This document shows, piece by piece, positions 56,104-64,000 of a stretch of DNA of 64,000 nt (its first letter is position 1; each line of letters begins with the position of its first letter). Source of the DNA: Atopobium sp. oral taxon 416 (GTDB taxonomy: Bacteria > Actinomycetota > Coriobacteriia > Coriobacteriales > Atopobiaceae); the NCBI RefSeq assembly GCF_018128285.1, contig NZ_CP072380.1, positions 2,728,001 to 2,792,000 on the forward strand, given 5' to 3'. The notes under the pieces are model-generated. The model did no database searches and was not told the DNA's origin. It saw only the letters and a list, made by a program, of their open reading frames with translations. A program made the translations under genes and the position numbers.

Positions 56104-57027
56104 CTACACCTTCAGGTATCTGCGCATTGCGATCGCAGAACCGAAGAGACCGATCGCCACGCCGATCAGGATCAGGAGGCCATAGGTCTGCCAGATGATC
56201 TGGTCGGAAAGTTCGAAGTTCAAAAACTGGATGCTCTCCCGCATTCTCGGCAACAGATTGGAGATTGTAACCTGCAGCGCGATGATCGCAAGAATTGCAC
56301 CGATCAAAGCCTCGATAGCACCCTCGGCCACAAACGGCCCTCGGATGAAACCGTTGGATGCGCCAACCAGACGCTCAATGCCGATCTCACGGCGTCGCGC
56401 CGCGATGGATAGGCGGATCGTGTTATTGATGAAGACAAAGGCTACGAAGGTGAGCAAGATCACAAGGACGATTGCCGCGACACGGATGTAGGACGTCACC
56501 GTAAAGAGCCGCTCAACCGTCTCACGCCCATACTGGACCGAAGAGGCTGGATCCCCCCCATCAGCCACTTGGGCGAAGTCTGAGTCATCGATCAACTCAT
56601 TGGCTACGCCCTCGACTTGCTGCGGATCGTACAGGCGGATCACCAAGGAAGCCGGAACTGGATTGGTACCGTCAAGGGCGGCTACCGCGTCCTGGGCATT
56701 CTTTTTGGACATCGTCGCCTTGTACTCCTCCAAAGCCTCGTCTTTGGTCTTATAGGTCACCGACTCGACGTTGTCCCAGCCTTCGATCTTCTGCTGGAGC
56801 GCATCCACCGCATCCTGCGACGCGTCGTCGGAGATATATGCCTGAATCGTGACGCGGTCCTCAACGCTGCCGATTAAATTGTCGACGAGAACGGACAGGA
56901 AGATAAACGTGCCGATAATAAAGAGGGACAGGAAGATAGTAGCTATAGCTCCGAAGGTAGTGCCGAAGTTACGGCGAAAATGGTGCCCCGCTTCACGAAG
57001 TGCATAGCCGATATTAGATGGTGCCAT
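56104..57027 (-). CDS. ftsX: Cell division protein FtsX
   Basis: From the Met at 57027 the protein has 307 residues, normal for FtsX of Gram-positive bacteria. A first membrane helix (TIFLSLFIIGTFIFLSVLV) precedes an extracellular domain of about 130 residues. Three more helices follow, with the FNNTIRLSIAARRREIGIER loop (here FINNTIRL) typical of FtsX. It is the permease partner of FtsE and controls peptidoglycan hydrolases at the septum. The start overlaps the last codons of ftsE. A second possible Met lies nine bases upstream, too close to GGAGG. Confidence 0.95.
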   Translation of the reverse strand: MAPSNIGYALREAGHHFRRNFGTTFGAIATIFLSLFIIGTFIFLSVLVDNLIGSVEDRVTIQAYISDDASQDAVDALQQKIEGWDNVESVTYKTKDEALEEYKATMSKKNAQDAVAALDGTNPVPASLVIRLYDPQQVEGVANELIDDSDFAQVADGGDPASSVQYGRETVERLFTVTSYIRVAAIVLVILLTFVAFVFINNTIRLSIAARRREIGIERLVGASNGFIRGPFVAEGAIEALIGAILAIIALQVTISNLLPRMRESIQFLNFELSDQIIWQTYGLLILIGVAIGLFGSAIAMRRYLKV

Positions 57028-58123
57028 AGTTACCATAACCTCCTCTCTCCTGATCGCGGACAACATGGCCTTCCTCAAGGGCGATAACGCGCCGACGCAT
57101 CGAGTCAACCATCTCACGGTCGTGGGTGGCCATAACCACCGTCGTGCCGGCACGGTTAATGCGATCGAGGAGTTTCATGATGCCCAAAGAGATTGCCGGG
57201 TCAAGGTTTCCGGTCGGCTCGTCGCACACCAAAAGCGGCGGCCTGTTCACCATGGCTCTGGCCACGGCGACACGCTGCTGCTCACCGCCGGAGAGTTGAT
57301 CGGGGAAGGCATCCATTCTGTCCTGCAGGCCGACCAGGCGCAGCACCTCAGGGACCTGTGCCTTGATAACGGACTTGGGTTTGCCGATGCACTCAAGGGC
57401 GAATGCGACGTTCTCAGACACGGTTCTGCCCGGCAGCAGCTTAAAGTCCTGAAAGACGCAGCCAATTTGGCGGCGCAAGTACGGGACTTTCCAGTTTCTC
57501 ATGTTCGTCAGATCCTGGCCCGCAACCACGACACGGCCTTTGGTCGCCTTCAGGGCGCGGATGATCAGGCGGATGAAGGTCGACTTGCCTGATCCTGAGT
57601 GTCCGACGATAAAGACAAATTCACCGGGATAGATATCCACGCTGACATTCTGCAGCGCCGGCTTATTCGGCTGTGATGGATAAATCAGGGTTACATCCTG
57701 AAAGGAGATCGTCGGTGTTCCCTCGTGCGGGATATTCGCGGTATCCCGGGCCAAGCTGGCATAGGGATTGACCGGCTCCTTCGGCGTCATCTGCTGCTCA
57801 ACGGTCCCATTCTGCGAGATTGTCGCAGGTGATGGCACGTTCACGATACGGTCCGGTTCCTCATCTGCAGACGATGTATCCTGCTCCGTCGCAGCGGTAT
57901 CGTCCGGGGATGGGGTTGCCGTATCATCGGTTTCCTCGAGATCCGCATCTGACACCTCTGGATTTTGGTCAGTGCTGTCTGCCACGCTATCCCCCCTATC
58001 TGCTTCTTCATTCGGCTCAGCGCCTGGCGCTTCGTTCGTGTTTTCTGTGGGCTGGTTCAGATCACCGGTGGAATCGAGTGCCTCGGTATCCGAACCTTCC
58101 GCACTGCGGAAGTGATTGGCCAC
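57014..58123 (-). CDS. ftsE: Cell division ATPase FtsE with a long acidic N-terminal extension
   Basis: The start is a GTG at 58123 after AAGGAG. Residues 136-369 are a standard FtsE: Walker A GHSGSGKST (174-182), Q-loop VFQDFKLLPGRTV, signature LSGGEQQRVAVARAM, Walker B LLVCDEPTGNLD and the switch histidine MATHDREM. The first 135 residues are rich in Asp, Glu, Thr and Ser with low complexity (DADLEETDDTATPSPDD) and have no counterpart in usual 225-residue FtsE. The extension looks disordered. It may have regulatory or phosphorylation roles. The gene overlaps ftsX. Confidence 0.95.
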   Translation of the reverse strand: MANHFRSAEGSDTEALDSTGDLNQPTENTNEAPGAEPNEEADRGDSVADSTDQNPEVSDADLEETDDTATPSPDDTAATEQDTSSADEEPDRIVNVPSPATISQNGTVEQQMTPKEPVNPYASLARDTANIPHEGTPTISFQDVTLIYPSQPNKPALQNVSVDIYPGEFVFIVGHSGSGKSTFIRLIIRALKATKGRVVVAGQDLTNMRNWKVPYLRRQIGCVFQDFKLLPGRTVSENVAFALECIGKPKSVIKAQVPEVLRLVGLQDRMDAFPDQLSGGEQQRVAVARAMVNRPPLLVCDEPTGNLDPAISLGIMKLLDRINRAGTTVVMATHDREMVDSMRRRVIALEEGHVVRDQERGGYGNYGTI

Positions 58124-58162
58124 AAAAGCTCCTTAATAGTTCCCAGTTATGTACTGGATTAG

Positions 58163-58191
58163 CATATACGCTCACAAAGTATAGCAAGCAA
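58163..58191 (-). promoter_or_regulatory. Putative sigma-A type promoter of ftsEX
   Basis: On the minus strand TTGCTT (58191-58186) and TATATG (58168-58163) are 17 bases apart. The start codon of ftsE is 39 bases downstream of the -10 box. Confidence 0.6.
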
Positions 58192-58244
58192 CCGCCTACC
58201 TCTTTAAATCGAAGAGGCAAGCACCCCTAAAAATGCACGATTTA

Positions 58245-58275
58245 GCCGGTAAACCTTAAACAAACCTGTACCGGC
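58245..58275 (-). terminator. Possible terminator after the transketolase genes
   Basis: GCCGGTA and TACCGGC form a stem around a 17-base loop. The U tract is poor, so it is uncertain. Confidence 0.45.
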
Positions 58276-58296
58276 GCGTCGTTCAAGGCCATGCAG

Positions 58297-59226
58297 TTAA
58301 GCAAGCATCGCCCAAGCTGCGTGAGCGACCCCCTCGCCGTCGAGCCCGAAGTGGTGCAACAGGACATCGGCAGGTGCGGAAGTGCCGAAGCCAACCATCC
58401 CGACCCGATGAAGCGGCGTCGGAACCTCCTCTCCCAAAAGCTCCGCAACGGCAGAGCCCATGCCCCCCTCGATCGAATGCTCCTCACAGGTGAGCACATG
58501 GCCGGTCTTTGCGGCAGAGGTGAGGATCGCCTCCTCGTCGAGCGGCTTGACGCTGAAGACGTCGAGAACCTCAGCCGAGATTCCCTGCTCCTCAAGGATC
58601 TCAGCCGCATCGAGCGCCTTGGAGACTTCAACGCCGCAGGCTGCAAGCGTGATATCGGTGCCCTCGTGCACCACATTGGCGAGTGGCAGCTTGCCTTTGA
58701 AGGTCTTATCGTAGACCACCGGCACCTTGTGCCGGCCCAAGCGCACGTAGACCGGGCCGTCCGTCGCGGCGGCGAGCCTGATCGCGGCTTTGGCGGCCCA
58801 GTAATCCGCCGGCACGATCACGCGCATCCCGGGGAGCACGCGCATCAGGGTGATATCCTCGAGCATCTGGTGGGTCGCCCCATCCTCGCCCACGGTGATG
58901 CCGGCATGCGTGGGGCAGACCTTCACATTCAGGTTTGAGTCACACACGGTGTTTCTGATCTGGTCGTAGCAGCGTCCGGTGCCGAAGACCGCAAAGGAAC
59001 CAGTAAAGACAACCTTGCCGGTCAGGGACAAGCCTGCCGCGACATCCATCATGTTCTGCTCTGCGATACCCACATCGACGAAGCGGTCAGGGTAGGCCTT
59101 GCCGAACTGAGCGGTCCTAGTAGAGCCTGCGAGATCCGCATCGACCGCCATGACATCCACCCCTTGATCGGCAAGCTCAATGAGCGTCTCGCCGAACGCC
59201 TCGCGGGTCGCTTTTACTTCAGCCAC
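58297..59226 (-). CDS. Transketolase, C-terminal subunit
   Basis: A GTG at 59226 after GAGGACACTT gives 309 residues. The pyrimidine-binding domain has VGIAEQNMMDVAAGLSLTGK, where the glutamate activates thiamine diphosphate. The C-terminal domain has CEEHSIEGGMGSAVAELLGE. It is one half of a split transketolase; the gene for the other half overlaps it by eight bases upstream. The two chains form the active enzyme of the non-oxidative pentose phosphate path. A start at 59238 or 59244 is also possible. Confidence 0.93.
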   Translation of the reverse strand: MAEVKATREAFGETLIELADQGVDVMAVDADLAGSTRTAQFGKAYPDRFVDVGIAEQNMMDVAAGLSLTGKVVFTGSFAVFGTGRCYDQIRNTVCDSNLNVKVCPTHAGITVGEDGATHQMLEDITLMRVLPGMRVIVPADYWAAKAAIRLAAATDGPVYVRLGRHKVPVVYDKTFKGKLPLANVVHEGTDITLAACGVEVSKALDAAEILEEQGISAEVLDVFSVKPLDEEAILTSAAKTGHVLTCEEHSIEGGMGSAVAELLGEEVPTPLHRVGMVGFGTSAPADVLLHHFGLDGEGVAHAAWAMLA

Positions 59227-60118
59227 AAGTGTCCTCACTCTCAAGCTCCTGACGCTCGCGGTCTAGGTCCGCAAGCGCAATTGCAGCCTGTTCCTGACTC
59301 GGCGCACTTCCGTGCCAACCGACCGCATCCTCCATAAAGGAGACACCCTTGCCTTTGACTGTGTCACACAGGATCGCGCAGGGTTTGCCCCCATAGGCAA
59401 GCGCCGCGCGCGTTGCGTTCTCAATCGCGGTGACGTCGTTTCCGTCGATTTCCTGGACATACCAGCCAAAGTCGCACAGCTCCGCCGAGAGGTTCCCGAG
59501 CGAATTGACGTCGGTGACCCTGCCATCGATCTGTAGGTTGTTGATATCACAGTAGAGGATCAGGTTATCGAGGTGATACTGCGCGGCAAACATGATTGCC
59601 TCCCAGTTCTGCCCCTCCTGAAGCTCCCCATCTCCCGTCATCACAAAAACCCGGCGCGCATCACACTTGGCGCGCTTGGCATCGAGCTTGAAGCCCAGTG
59701 CCGCGCCAGCGCCTACGGAAAGCCCCTGTCCCAGGGAGCCCGTGCAGACCTCCACGCCCGGGGTCATCTTAGAATCAGGGTGCCCCTGCAGCTTTGAGCC
59801 TAGAGTACGCAGTGAGTCGATATCCTCGTCGGTGACCCAGCCCAACTGGTGGATCGCGGCGTAGAGCGCTGGGGCCGCGTGACCCTTGGAGAGGATAAAG
59901 AAATCCCGACCCTCCCAGGTGGGATCGTTCTCGTCGTAGTTCATCAAGCCGGAAAAATAGAGGGTAGCGATTACGTCTACCGCAGAAAGCGAGCCGCCCG
60001 GGTGACCCGAGCCGGCCCGTGCTAGCATCTGTATGATTTCATGGCGCATCGTGTTGGCCATGAGCTTTATTTCGTGCACTGAACAGCGCGCTGGCATGCT
60101 CTCGCTCGTAGCAGTCAT
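59219..60118 (-). CDS. Transketolase, N-terminal subunit
   Basis: The Met at 60118 after GGGAG gives 299 residues. The thiamine-diphosphate domain is plain: GSGHPGGSLSAVDVIATLYF, ILSKGHAAPALYA, GSLGQGLSVGAGAALG and the metal motif GDGELQEGQNWEA through NNLQIDGR. It pairs with the C-terminal subunit encoded by the overlapping next gene. Split transketolases are common in actinobacteria and Clostridia. Together they transfer two-carbon units between sugar phosphates in the cytosol. Confidence 0.93.
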   Translation of the reverse strand: MTATSESMPARCSVHEIKLMANTMRHEIIQMLARAGSGHPGGSLSAVDVIATLYFSGLMNYDENDPTWEGRDFFILSKGHAAPALYAAIHQLGWVTDEDIDSLRTLGSKLQGHPDSKMTPGVEVCTGSLGQGLSVGAGAALGFKLDAKRAKCDARRVFVMTGDGELQEGQNWEAIMFAAQYHLDNLILYCDINNLQIDGRVTDVNSLGNLSAELCDFGWYVQEIDGNDVTAIENATRAALAYGGKPCAILCDTVKGKGVSFMEDAVGWHGSAPSQEQAAIALADLDRERQELESEDTCG

Positions 60119-60257
60119 ATAACTCCCGTCACTGTGGACAAGACGGCTCACCCATATGAGCTCTCTCCCACTATAGCTACACCACACCGCGGAAAGAGAG
60201 ACATTCAGCCTCTTTTTGGAATCGCTCACGCAAAAAGCTCACGCATGACTCACACAG

Positions 60258-61133
60258 TTAATCTTCCAGCCGTCGGAACCCCTCGCCGAACACCTCGTGC
60301 ACTTCCGCGATTATCACGATAGCATCGGGGTCTATCTCCGCAACTAGATCTTTGAGCTTCGTCGTCTCGGAGCGTCCCAGAACGCACATGAGAACCGGAC
60401 GGGGCGCTTTGCTGTAGACGCCGGTCGCTTCCAGCTGCGTACAGCCCCGGTCGAGCGAGTGCAAGATCCCCTGTGCGATGCGTTCGTGCTTTTGGGAAAT
60501 GATGTACACCGCGCGGGCCGCACGCGGGCCGTCGACGACCATATCGACCGCCCGGCCGCTGATGTACATCGCGATTGCGGCGTAGAGGGCATTCTCAACC
60601 GAGAAGACCGGGGCGGAGGCCAACACGATCGCCCCATCGACCGCGACCATCATCGTCCCCACCGCGATGCCGGTACGGCGCGCCAAGAGCTGGGCGATGA
60701 TGTCGGTACCGCCGGTATTGCCGCCAGCCAAAAAGACGAGGCCCAAACCAACACCGGTGATCACACCGCCCCAGAGGGCGCACAGCAGCAGCTCACCTTC
60801 GCCCAAAACCGGCACGATCGGCTGTAGGATATCGGTAAAGAGGCCGGAAAAGAGGATGCCCTCGACGGTCTTGGCCAAATAGCGCCGGTCACGTTGGCGG
60901 ACAACGAGCGCCAGCAGCACGATGTTCATTGCGATGGTCTGAAGGCCTACGGGGATGTAGACATCGACGCGCTGACCGAGGGCGAAGATGATCGTCGCGA
61001 TACCCGAGACCCCGCCGGCAGCAAGCCCGTTCGGTAGCTCAAAACAGTCGAGCCCCACTGCAAAGAGCAAGGATCCGGCTGCGATAATCACTGTGTCACG
61101 TACTGCACGGGATGCGGCACCGTTCTTGATCAA
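60258..61133 (-). CDS. YitT-family membrane protein (DUF161/DUF2179)
   Basis: The 291-residue protein has five or six membrane helices in the first 190 residues. The family marks are GLDCFELPNGLAAGGVSGIA and LVFLAGGNTGGTDIIAQLLA. A soluble C-terminal DUF2179 domain (KHERIAQGILHSLDRGCTQL, LKDLVAEIDPDAIVIIAEVH) ends with EVFGEGF. The role of YitT proteins is unknown; a transporter or sensor is possible. The start overlaps the last codon of prfB by four bases, so the two are translated together. Confidence 0.93.
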   Translation of the reverse strand: MIKNGAASRAVRDTVIIAAGSLLFAVGLDCFELPNGLAAGGVSGIATIIFALGQRVDVYIPVGLQTIAMNIVLLALVVRQRDRRYLAKTVEGILFSGLFTDILQPIVPVLGEGELLLCALWGGVITGVGLGLVFLAGGNTGGTDIIAQLLARRTGIAVGTMMVAVDGAIVLASAPVFSVENALYAAIAMYISGRAVDMVVDGPRAARAVYIISQKHERIAQGILHSLDRGCTQLEATGVYSKAPRPVLMCVLGRSETTKLKDLVAEIDPDAIVIIAEVHEVFGEGFRRLED

Positions 61134-62254
61134 ACTTTCTGCTCCTTATCCGCCTTCCAGCGGTGATAGGCATAGATGAAGGGATCGAGATCGCCTTCTT
61201 CAAGTACGGAGTCAACGTTACCCGTCTCAACCCCGCTACGCAAATCTTTGACCATCCGATAGGGGTAGAGGACGTAGCTGCGAATCTGGTTGCCGAACCC
61301 GATCTCGTGCTTGGGGCCGCGCAGCTCGTCGAGCTTAGCCTCGCGCTTCTGCTTCTCCAACTCATAGAGCCGGCTCTCCAATATCTTCATCGCAAACTCT
61401 TTGTTCTGAAGTTGGCTGCGCTCGTTTTGGCAGGTCACCACGAGGCCAGTAGGCAGGTGAGTAATTCTCACCGCGGAGTCGGTGGTGTTGACGCCCTGGC
61501 CGCCGTGGCCCGTAGCGTGGTAGACGTCGACCCGGATGTCTTTGGGGTCAACATCCACGTGGATATCGTCAGGAAGGACCGGGAGCACTTCGACGCCCGC
61601 AAAGGTGGTCTGGCGCCGCTTCTTCTCATCGGTGGGCGAGATCCTCACGAGACGATGGACGCCCTGTTCCGCTTTGAGCATGCCGTAGGCGTTCTTCCCA
61701 TGCACCGTGAACGTGGCGCGGTCGATACCGATCACCTCGGCCTGCGGGGCATCGTTCACATCGGTGCTCCAGCCTTTCCGCTCGCAGTAGTGTAGGTACA
61801 TGTGAAAGAGCATGTCGCACCAGTCCTGCGCCTCTAGGCCTCCCTGGCCTGGGGTGATCGTGACGATCGCGTCGCCGTGGTCCATCGGGTCGGTAAACCA
61901 GCTCGAAAGCTCGAGGTTGGAGAGAGTCTTTTTGAGGGAGGCTGCCTCATGGGTAGCTTCCACACGCAGGTCCTCTTCGCCGGTCTCATCGGCGAGCTCC
62001 AAGGCTGCCCGGGCATCGTCCAGCTGCTGTTTTGCAGTGTCGATGCCTTTCACGTCCTCCTGGGCTTCGGTGAGCTGGGAGATCGTCTTTTGAGCCTCCT
62101 GGGCATTGTCCCAAAAGCCCGGCGCGGCGCTTTTGGCCTCAAGCTCTGCGACTAGTTCACGTTTCTGCGGTACGTGCAAGTAGCCCTCAACGGCCTTGAG
62201 GCGCTGCTCAAGTCCGTCGAGTTCCTCTGCAGTGACGCTCTGTTCGTCTGCCAT
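61130..62254 (-). CDS. prfB: Peptide chain release factor 2
   Basis: The 374-residue protein is full length with no programmed frameshift. The catalytic GGQ loop is GHGGQGVNTTDSAVRITH, where GGQ triggers peptide release. The decoding loop reads RISPTDEKKRRQTTFAGVEV: the usual SPF tripeptide of RF2 is here SPT. RF2 reads TGA and TAA. The N-terminal helix bundle and ILESRLYELEKQKREAKLDE tail are normal. The ATG overlaps the secA stop (TAATG), so prfB is coupled to secA. Confidence 0.95.
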   Translation of the reverse strand: MADEQSVTAEELDGLEQRLKAVEGYLHVPQKRELVAELEAKSAAPGFWDNAQEAQKTISQLTEAQEDVKGIDTAKQQLDDARAALELADETGEEDLRVEATHEAASLKKTLSNLELSSWFTDPMDHGDAIVTITPGQGGLEAQDWCDMLFHMYLHYCERKGWSTDVNDAPQAEVIGIDRATFTVHGKNAYGMLKAEQGVHRLVRISPTDEKKRRQTTFAGVEVLPVLPDDIHVDVDPKDIRVDVYHATGHGGQGVNTTDSAVRITHLPTGLVVTCQNERSQLQNKEFAMKILESRLYELEKQKREAKLDELRGPKHEIGFGNQIRSYVLYPYRMVKDLRSGVETGNVDSVLEEGDLDPFIYAYHRWKADKEQKV

Positions 62255-64000
62255 TACCGGTTCCTACCGTGGCAGTTCTTGAACTTCTTGCCGCTTCCAC
62301 AGGGGCAGGGATCGTTTCTGCCGACGTTGGCATACGGATCAGGATCCTCCTCTTTGCGGTAGGTGTGCGGCTTGCCCTGCGGAGGGGTGGCTGGACGCTG
62401 CGGGTTGCGCTTCGCGGCTGCACTGGAGCGCACCTGCCGCGGGACCGGGTGCTGAGAGCCGTCCATATCGGAGGGTCCGGAGTAGCGGGCGCCTTTCGGC
62501 AGACCTGAATCCGGCACCCTCTGGGCTTGGGCCACAACCTGGATACGCAGGATGACGCGCAGGAAGTCCTCATACATCGTATTCACGAGCTGCGTGAAGG
62601 CGGCGTAGGCCTCGGTCTTGTATTCGACCAACGGGTCACGCTGGCCGTAGCCGCGCAATCCGATGCCGGTCTTCAAGTAGTCCATCTCCTGCAGGTATGC
62701 CATCCACCGCGTATCGATCACACGCAGCATGATGCGCATCGACAAGTCGTTCATCGGGTCGGTCTTTGAGGTGTCACTGTCCGCCTTCTGCATCGACGTG
62801 CCGATCTGGCGGATGAAGTCTGCCTTCTTGCGGTAGCGGTCGGTGACGAAGTCGAAGAACTTCTCGAGGATCTCCTCGCGGCTCATCTCGTCTGAGATCT
62901 CCGGCAGCTCCTTGGCGCCGGTCAGATCCGCAAGCCACTTGTTCAGGCCCTTGAGATCCCACTCAGCCGGCTCGCTGCCCTCCACGCAGTACTCGTTGAC
63001 CTTGCGTTCGAGCGTGTCGTGGGTGACCTCAGAGATATGCTTGGTCAGGTCCTTACCGTCGAGGATCTTGTTGCGCTCCTCGTAGATGACCTGGCGCTGT
63101 TTGTTCATCACGTCATCGTAGTCAAGGACGTTCTTACGCATCGAGAAGTTGATCTCCTCGACCTTGCGCTGTGCGCCCTCGACGGCCTTGGTGACCATCT
63201 TGGCCTGGATCGGCATGTCCTCGGGCATGTCGGCCCTCTCCATCATGGCCGAAATCCTCTCCATGCGGGCACCGCCGAAGAGGCGCATCAGGTCGTCCTC
63301 GAGCGAGAGGTAGAACTGCGTCTCGCCCGGGTCACCCTGACGGCCGGAACGGCCACGCAGCTGGTTGTCGATACGGCGGGATTCGTGGCGCTCAGTGCCG
63401 ATTACATAGAGGCCGCCGACCGCTTTGACCTTTTCCTTTTCCGCGTCGGTGATCTTCTTGGCTTTCGCCAAATAGTTCGGCATCTGCATATCGACGTTTT
63501 GGCGCTCGATACTTGCCTGAAGGACTGATCTCGGATCCTTCAGATCGATCTCTGCCTCCGGGTTCGGGTCGATCCCGTCCTCGCGCATCATATCCTGCGC
63601 CAGGAACTCCGGGTTGCCACCGAGCATAATATCGGTACCACGGCCGGCCATGTTTGTGGCGATCGTGACCGCGCCGTAGCGACCTGCCTGCGCGATGATC
63701 GCGGCCTCGCGCTCATGGTACTTAGCGTTCAGGACCTGCGGATGGATGCCGCGCTTCTCAAAGATGCGGCGCAGCTTCTCAGAGTTCTCGACGGACACGG
63801 TGCCGACCAGGCAGGGCTGCCCCTTCCTGTGGCGCTCCACCACGTCATCGGCCACCGCGTTAAACTTGGCTTTGATCGTACGGTAGACCAGGTCATCGTG
63901 GTCCACACGGATGACCGGCTTATTGGTCGGGATGACCTGCACTGGCAGGTTATAGATCTCCCTGAACTCGGCGTCTTCGGTCATAGCGGTACCGGTCATG
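62254..64000 (-). CDS. secA: Preprotein translocase ATPase SecA (partial, N-terminus outside)
   Basis: The frame is open to the right edge, so only the last 581 residues or so are here. They hold part of nucleotide-binding domain 2 (ITIATNMAGRGTDIMLGG, DNQLRGRSGRQGDPGETQFY), the helical scaffold and wing domains, and a proline- and basic-rich linker. The C-terminal SEC-C zinc motif is NDPCPCGSGKKFKNCHG. SecA drives export through SecYEG. It heads the secA-prfB-yitT transcript; its stop overlaps the prfB start. Confidence 0.97.
   Translation of the reverse strand, partial: MTGTAMTEDAEFREIYNLPVQVIPTNKPVIRVDHDDLVYRTIKAKFNAVADDVVERHRKGQPCLVGTVSVENSEKLRRIFEKRGIHPQVLNAKYHEREAAIIAQAGRYGAVTIATNMAGRGTDIMLGGNPEFLAQDMMREDGIDPNPEAEIDLKDPRSVLQASIERQNVDMQMPNYLAKAKKITDAEKEKVKAVGGLYVIGTERHESRRIDNQLRGRSGRQGDPGETQFYLSLEDDLMRLFGGARMERISAMMERADMPEDMPIQAKMVTKAVEGAQRKVEEINFSMRKNVLDYDDVMNKQRQVIYEERNKILDGKDLTKHISEVTHDTLERKVNEYCVEGSEPAEWDLKGLNKWLADLTGAKELPEISDEMSREEILEKFFDFVTDRYRKKADFIRQIGTSMQKADSDTSKTDPMNDLSMRIMLRVIDTRWMAYLQEMDYLKTGIGLRGYGQRDPLVEYKTEAYAAFTQLVNTMYEDFLRVILRIQVVAQAQRVPDSGLPKGARYSGPSDMDGSQHPVPRQVRSSAAAKRNPQRPATPPQGKPHTYRKEEDPDPYANVGRNDPCPCGSGKKFKNCHGRNR

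Noticed and set aside
61130-62254. Programmed +1 frameshift in prfB
   Set aside because: The frame is continuous from the ATG with no early TGA and no CTTTGA slip site.

Overview
The window reads as a chromosomal segment of a Gram-positive Coriobacteriia actinobacterium, most like Olsenella or Atopobium (family Atopobiaceae). The signs are high but uneven GC, the minus-strand housekeeping run secA-prfB-yitT-split transketolase-ftsEX-rnr-smpB, an actinobacterial-style RF2, and a tmRNA tag ending in YALAA. I could not confirm the species; this is inference from gene content and style.

Region 1 (1-11.3 kb, very GC-rich, minus strand) looks like part of a type VII secretion (T7SS/WXG100) locus. 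In transcription order it holds a 230-residue membrane protein, a Ser/Thr kinase broken by two in-frame stops, a small membrane protein with three SES(D/M)TTLL sites, a giant Ig-repeat surface protein broken by a one-base frameshift, a WXG100 protein, and the start of an FHA-domain protein, probably EssC. A degenerate IS1634-like element flanked by 122-bp direct repeats separates the first gene from the kinase.

Region 2 (11.1-16.4 kb) is an insertion-sequence nest: an IS5-family element (with CTAG target duplication) interrupted by a low-GC IS110 element and an IS1595-like element, followed by another IS1595-like element.

Region 3 (16.9-34.9 kb) is a sugar-diacid catabolic island. It holds two glucarate dehydratases, a DapA-like keto-deoxy-glucarate aldolase/dehydratase, tartronate semialdehyde reductase, glycerate kinase, galactarate dehydratase, a CdaR regulator, and a CitMHS-type transporter. 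Also present are an MBL-fold hydrolase (possible lactonase), a GltD-like flavoprotein, an aldo/keto reductase, an esterase, a broken GH1 glycosidase, a GNAT acetyltransferase and a DUF1275 protein. Together they would convert D-glucarate and galactarate to pyruvate and 2-phosphoglycerate.

Region 4 (35-49.7 kb) is a second accessory zone full of decayed mobile DNA (IS110, IS256, a second inverted IS5 copy holding an IS1111-like element, IS1595, ISL3). Between the debris are a split ClC chloride-channel gene end, a YoeB/YefM-type toxin-antitoxin pair, a patatin phospholipase, a NimA-like flavoprotein and the tmRNA gene. Several noncoding IS ends carry conserved hairpins and are candidate bridge RNAs. 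An interleaved pair of inverted repeats at 40.9 kb can form a pseudoknot or two alternative hairpins.

Region 5 (49.9-64 kb) is conserved housekeeping DNA on the minus strand: flavin reductase-rubredoxin, smpB, a TPR protein, rnr, ftsX, ftsE with an unusual acidic N-terminal extension, split transketolase, YitT, prfB and secA (cut by the window end). A small plus-strand gene and a ThrE-like exporter precede it.
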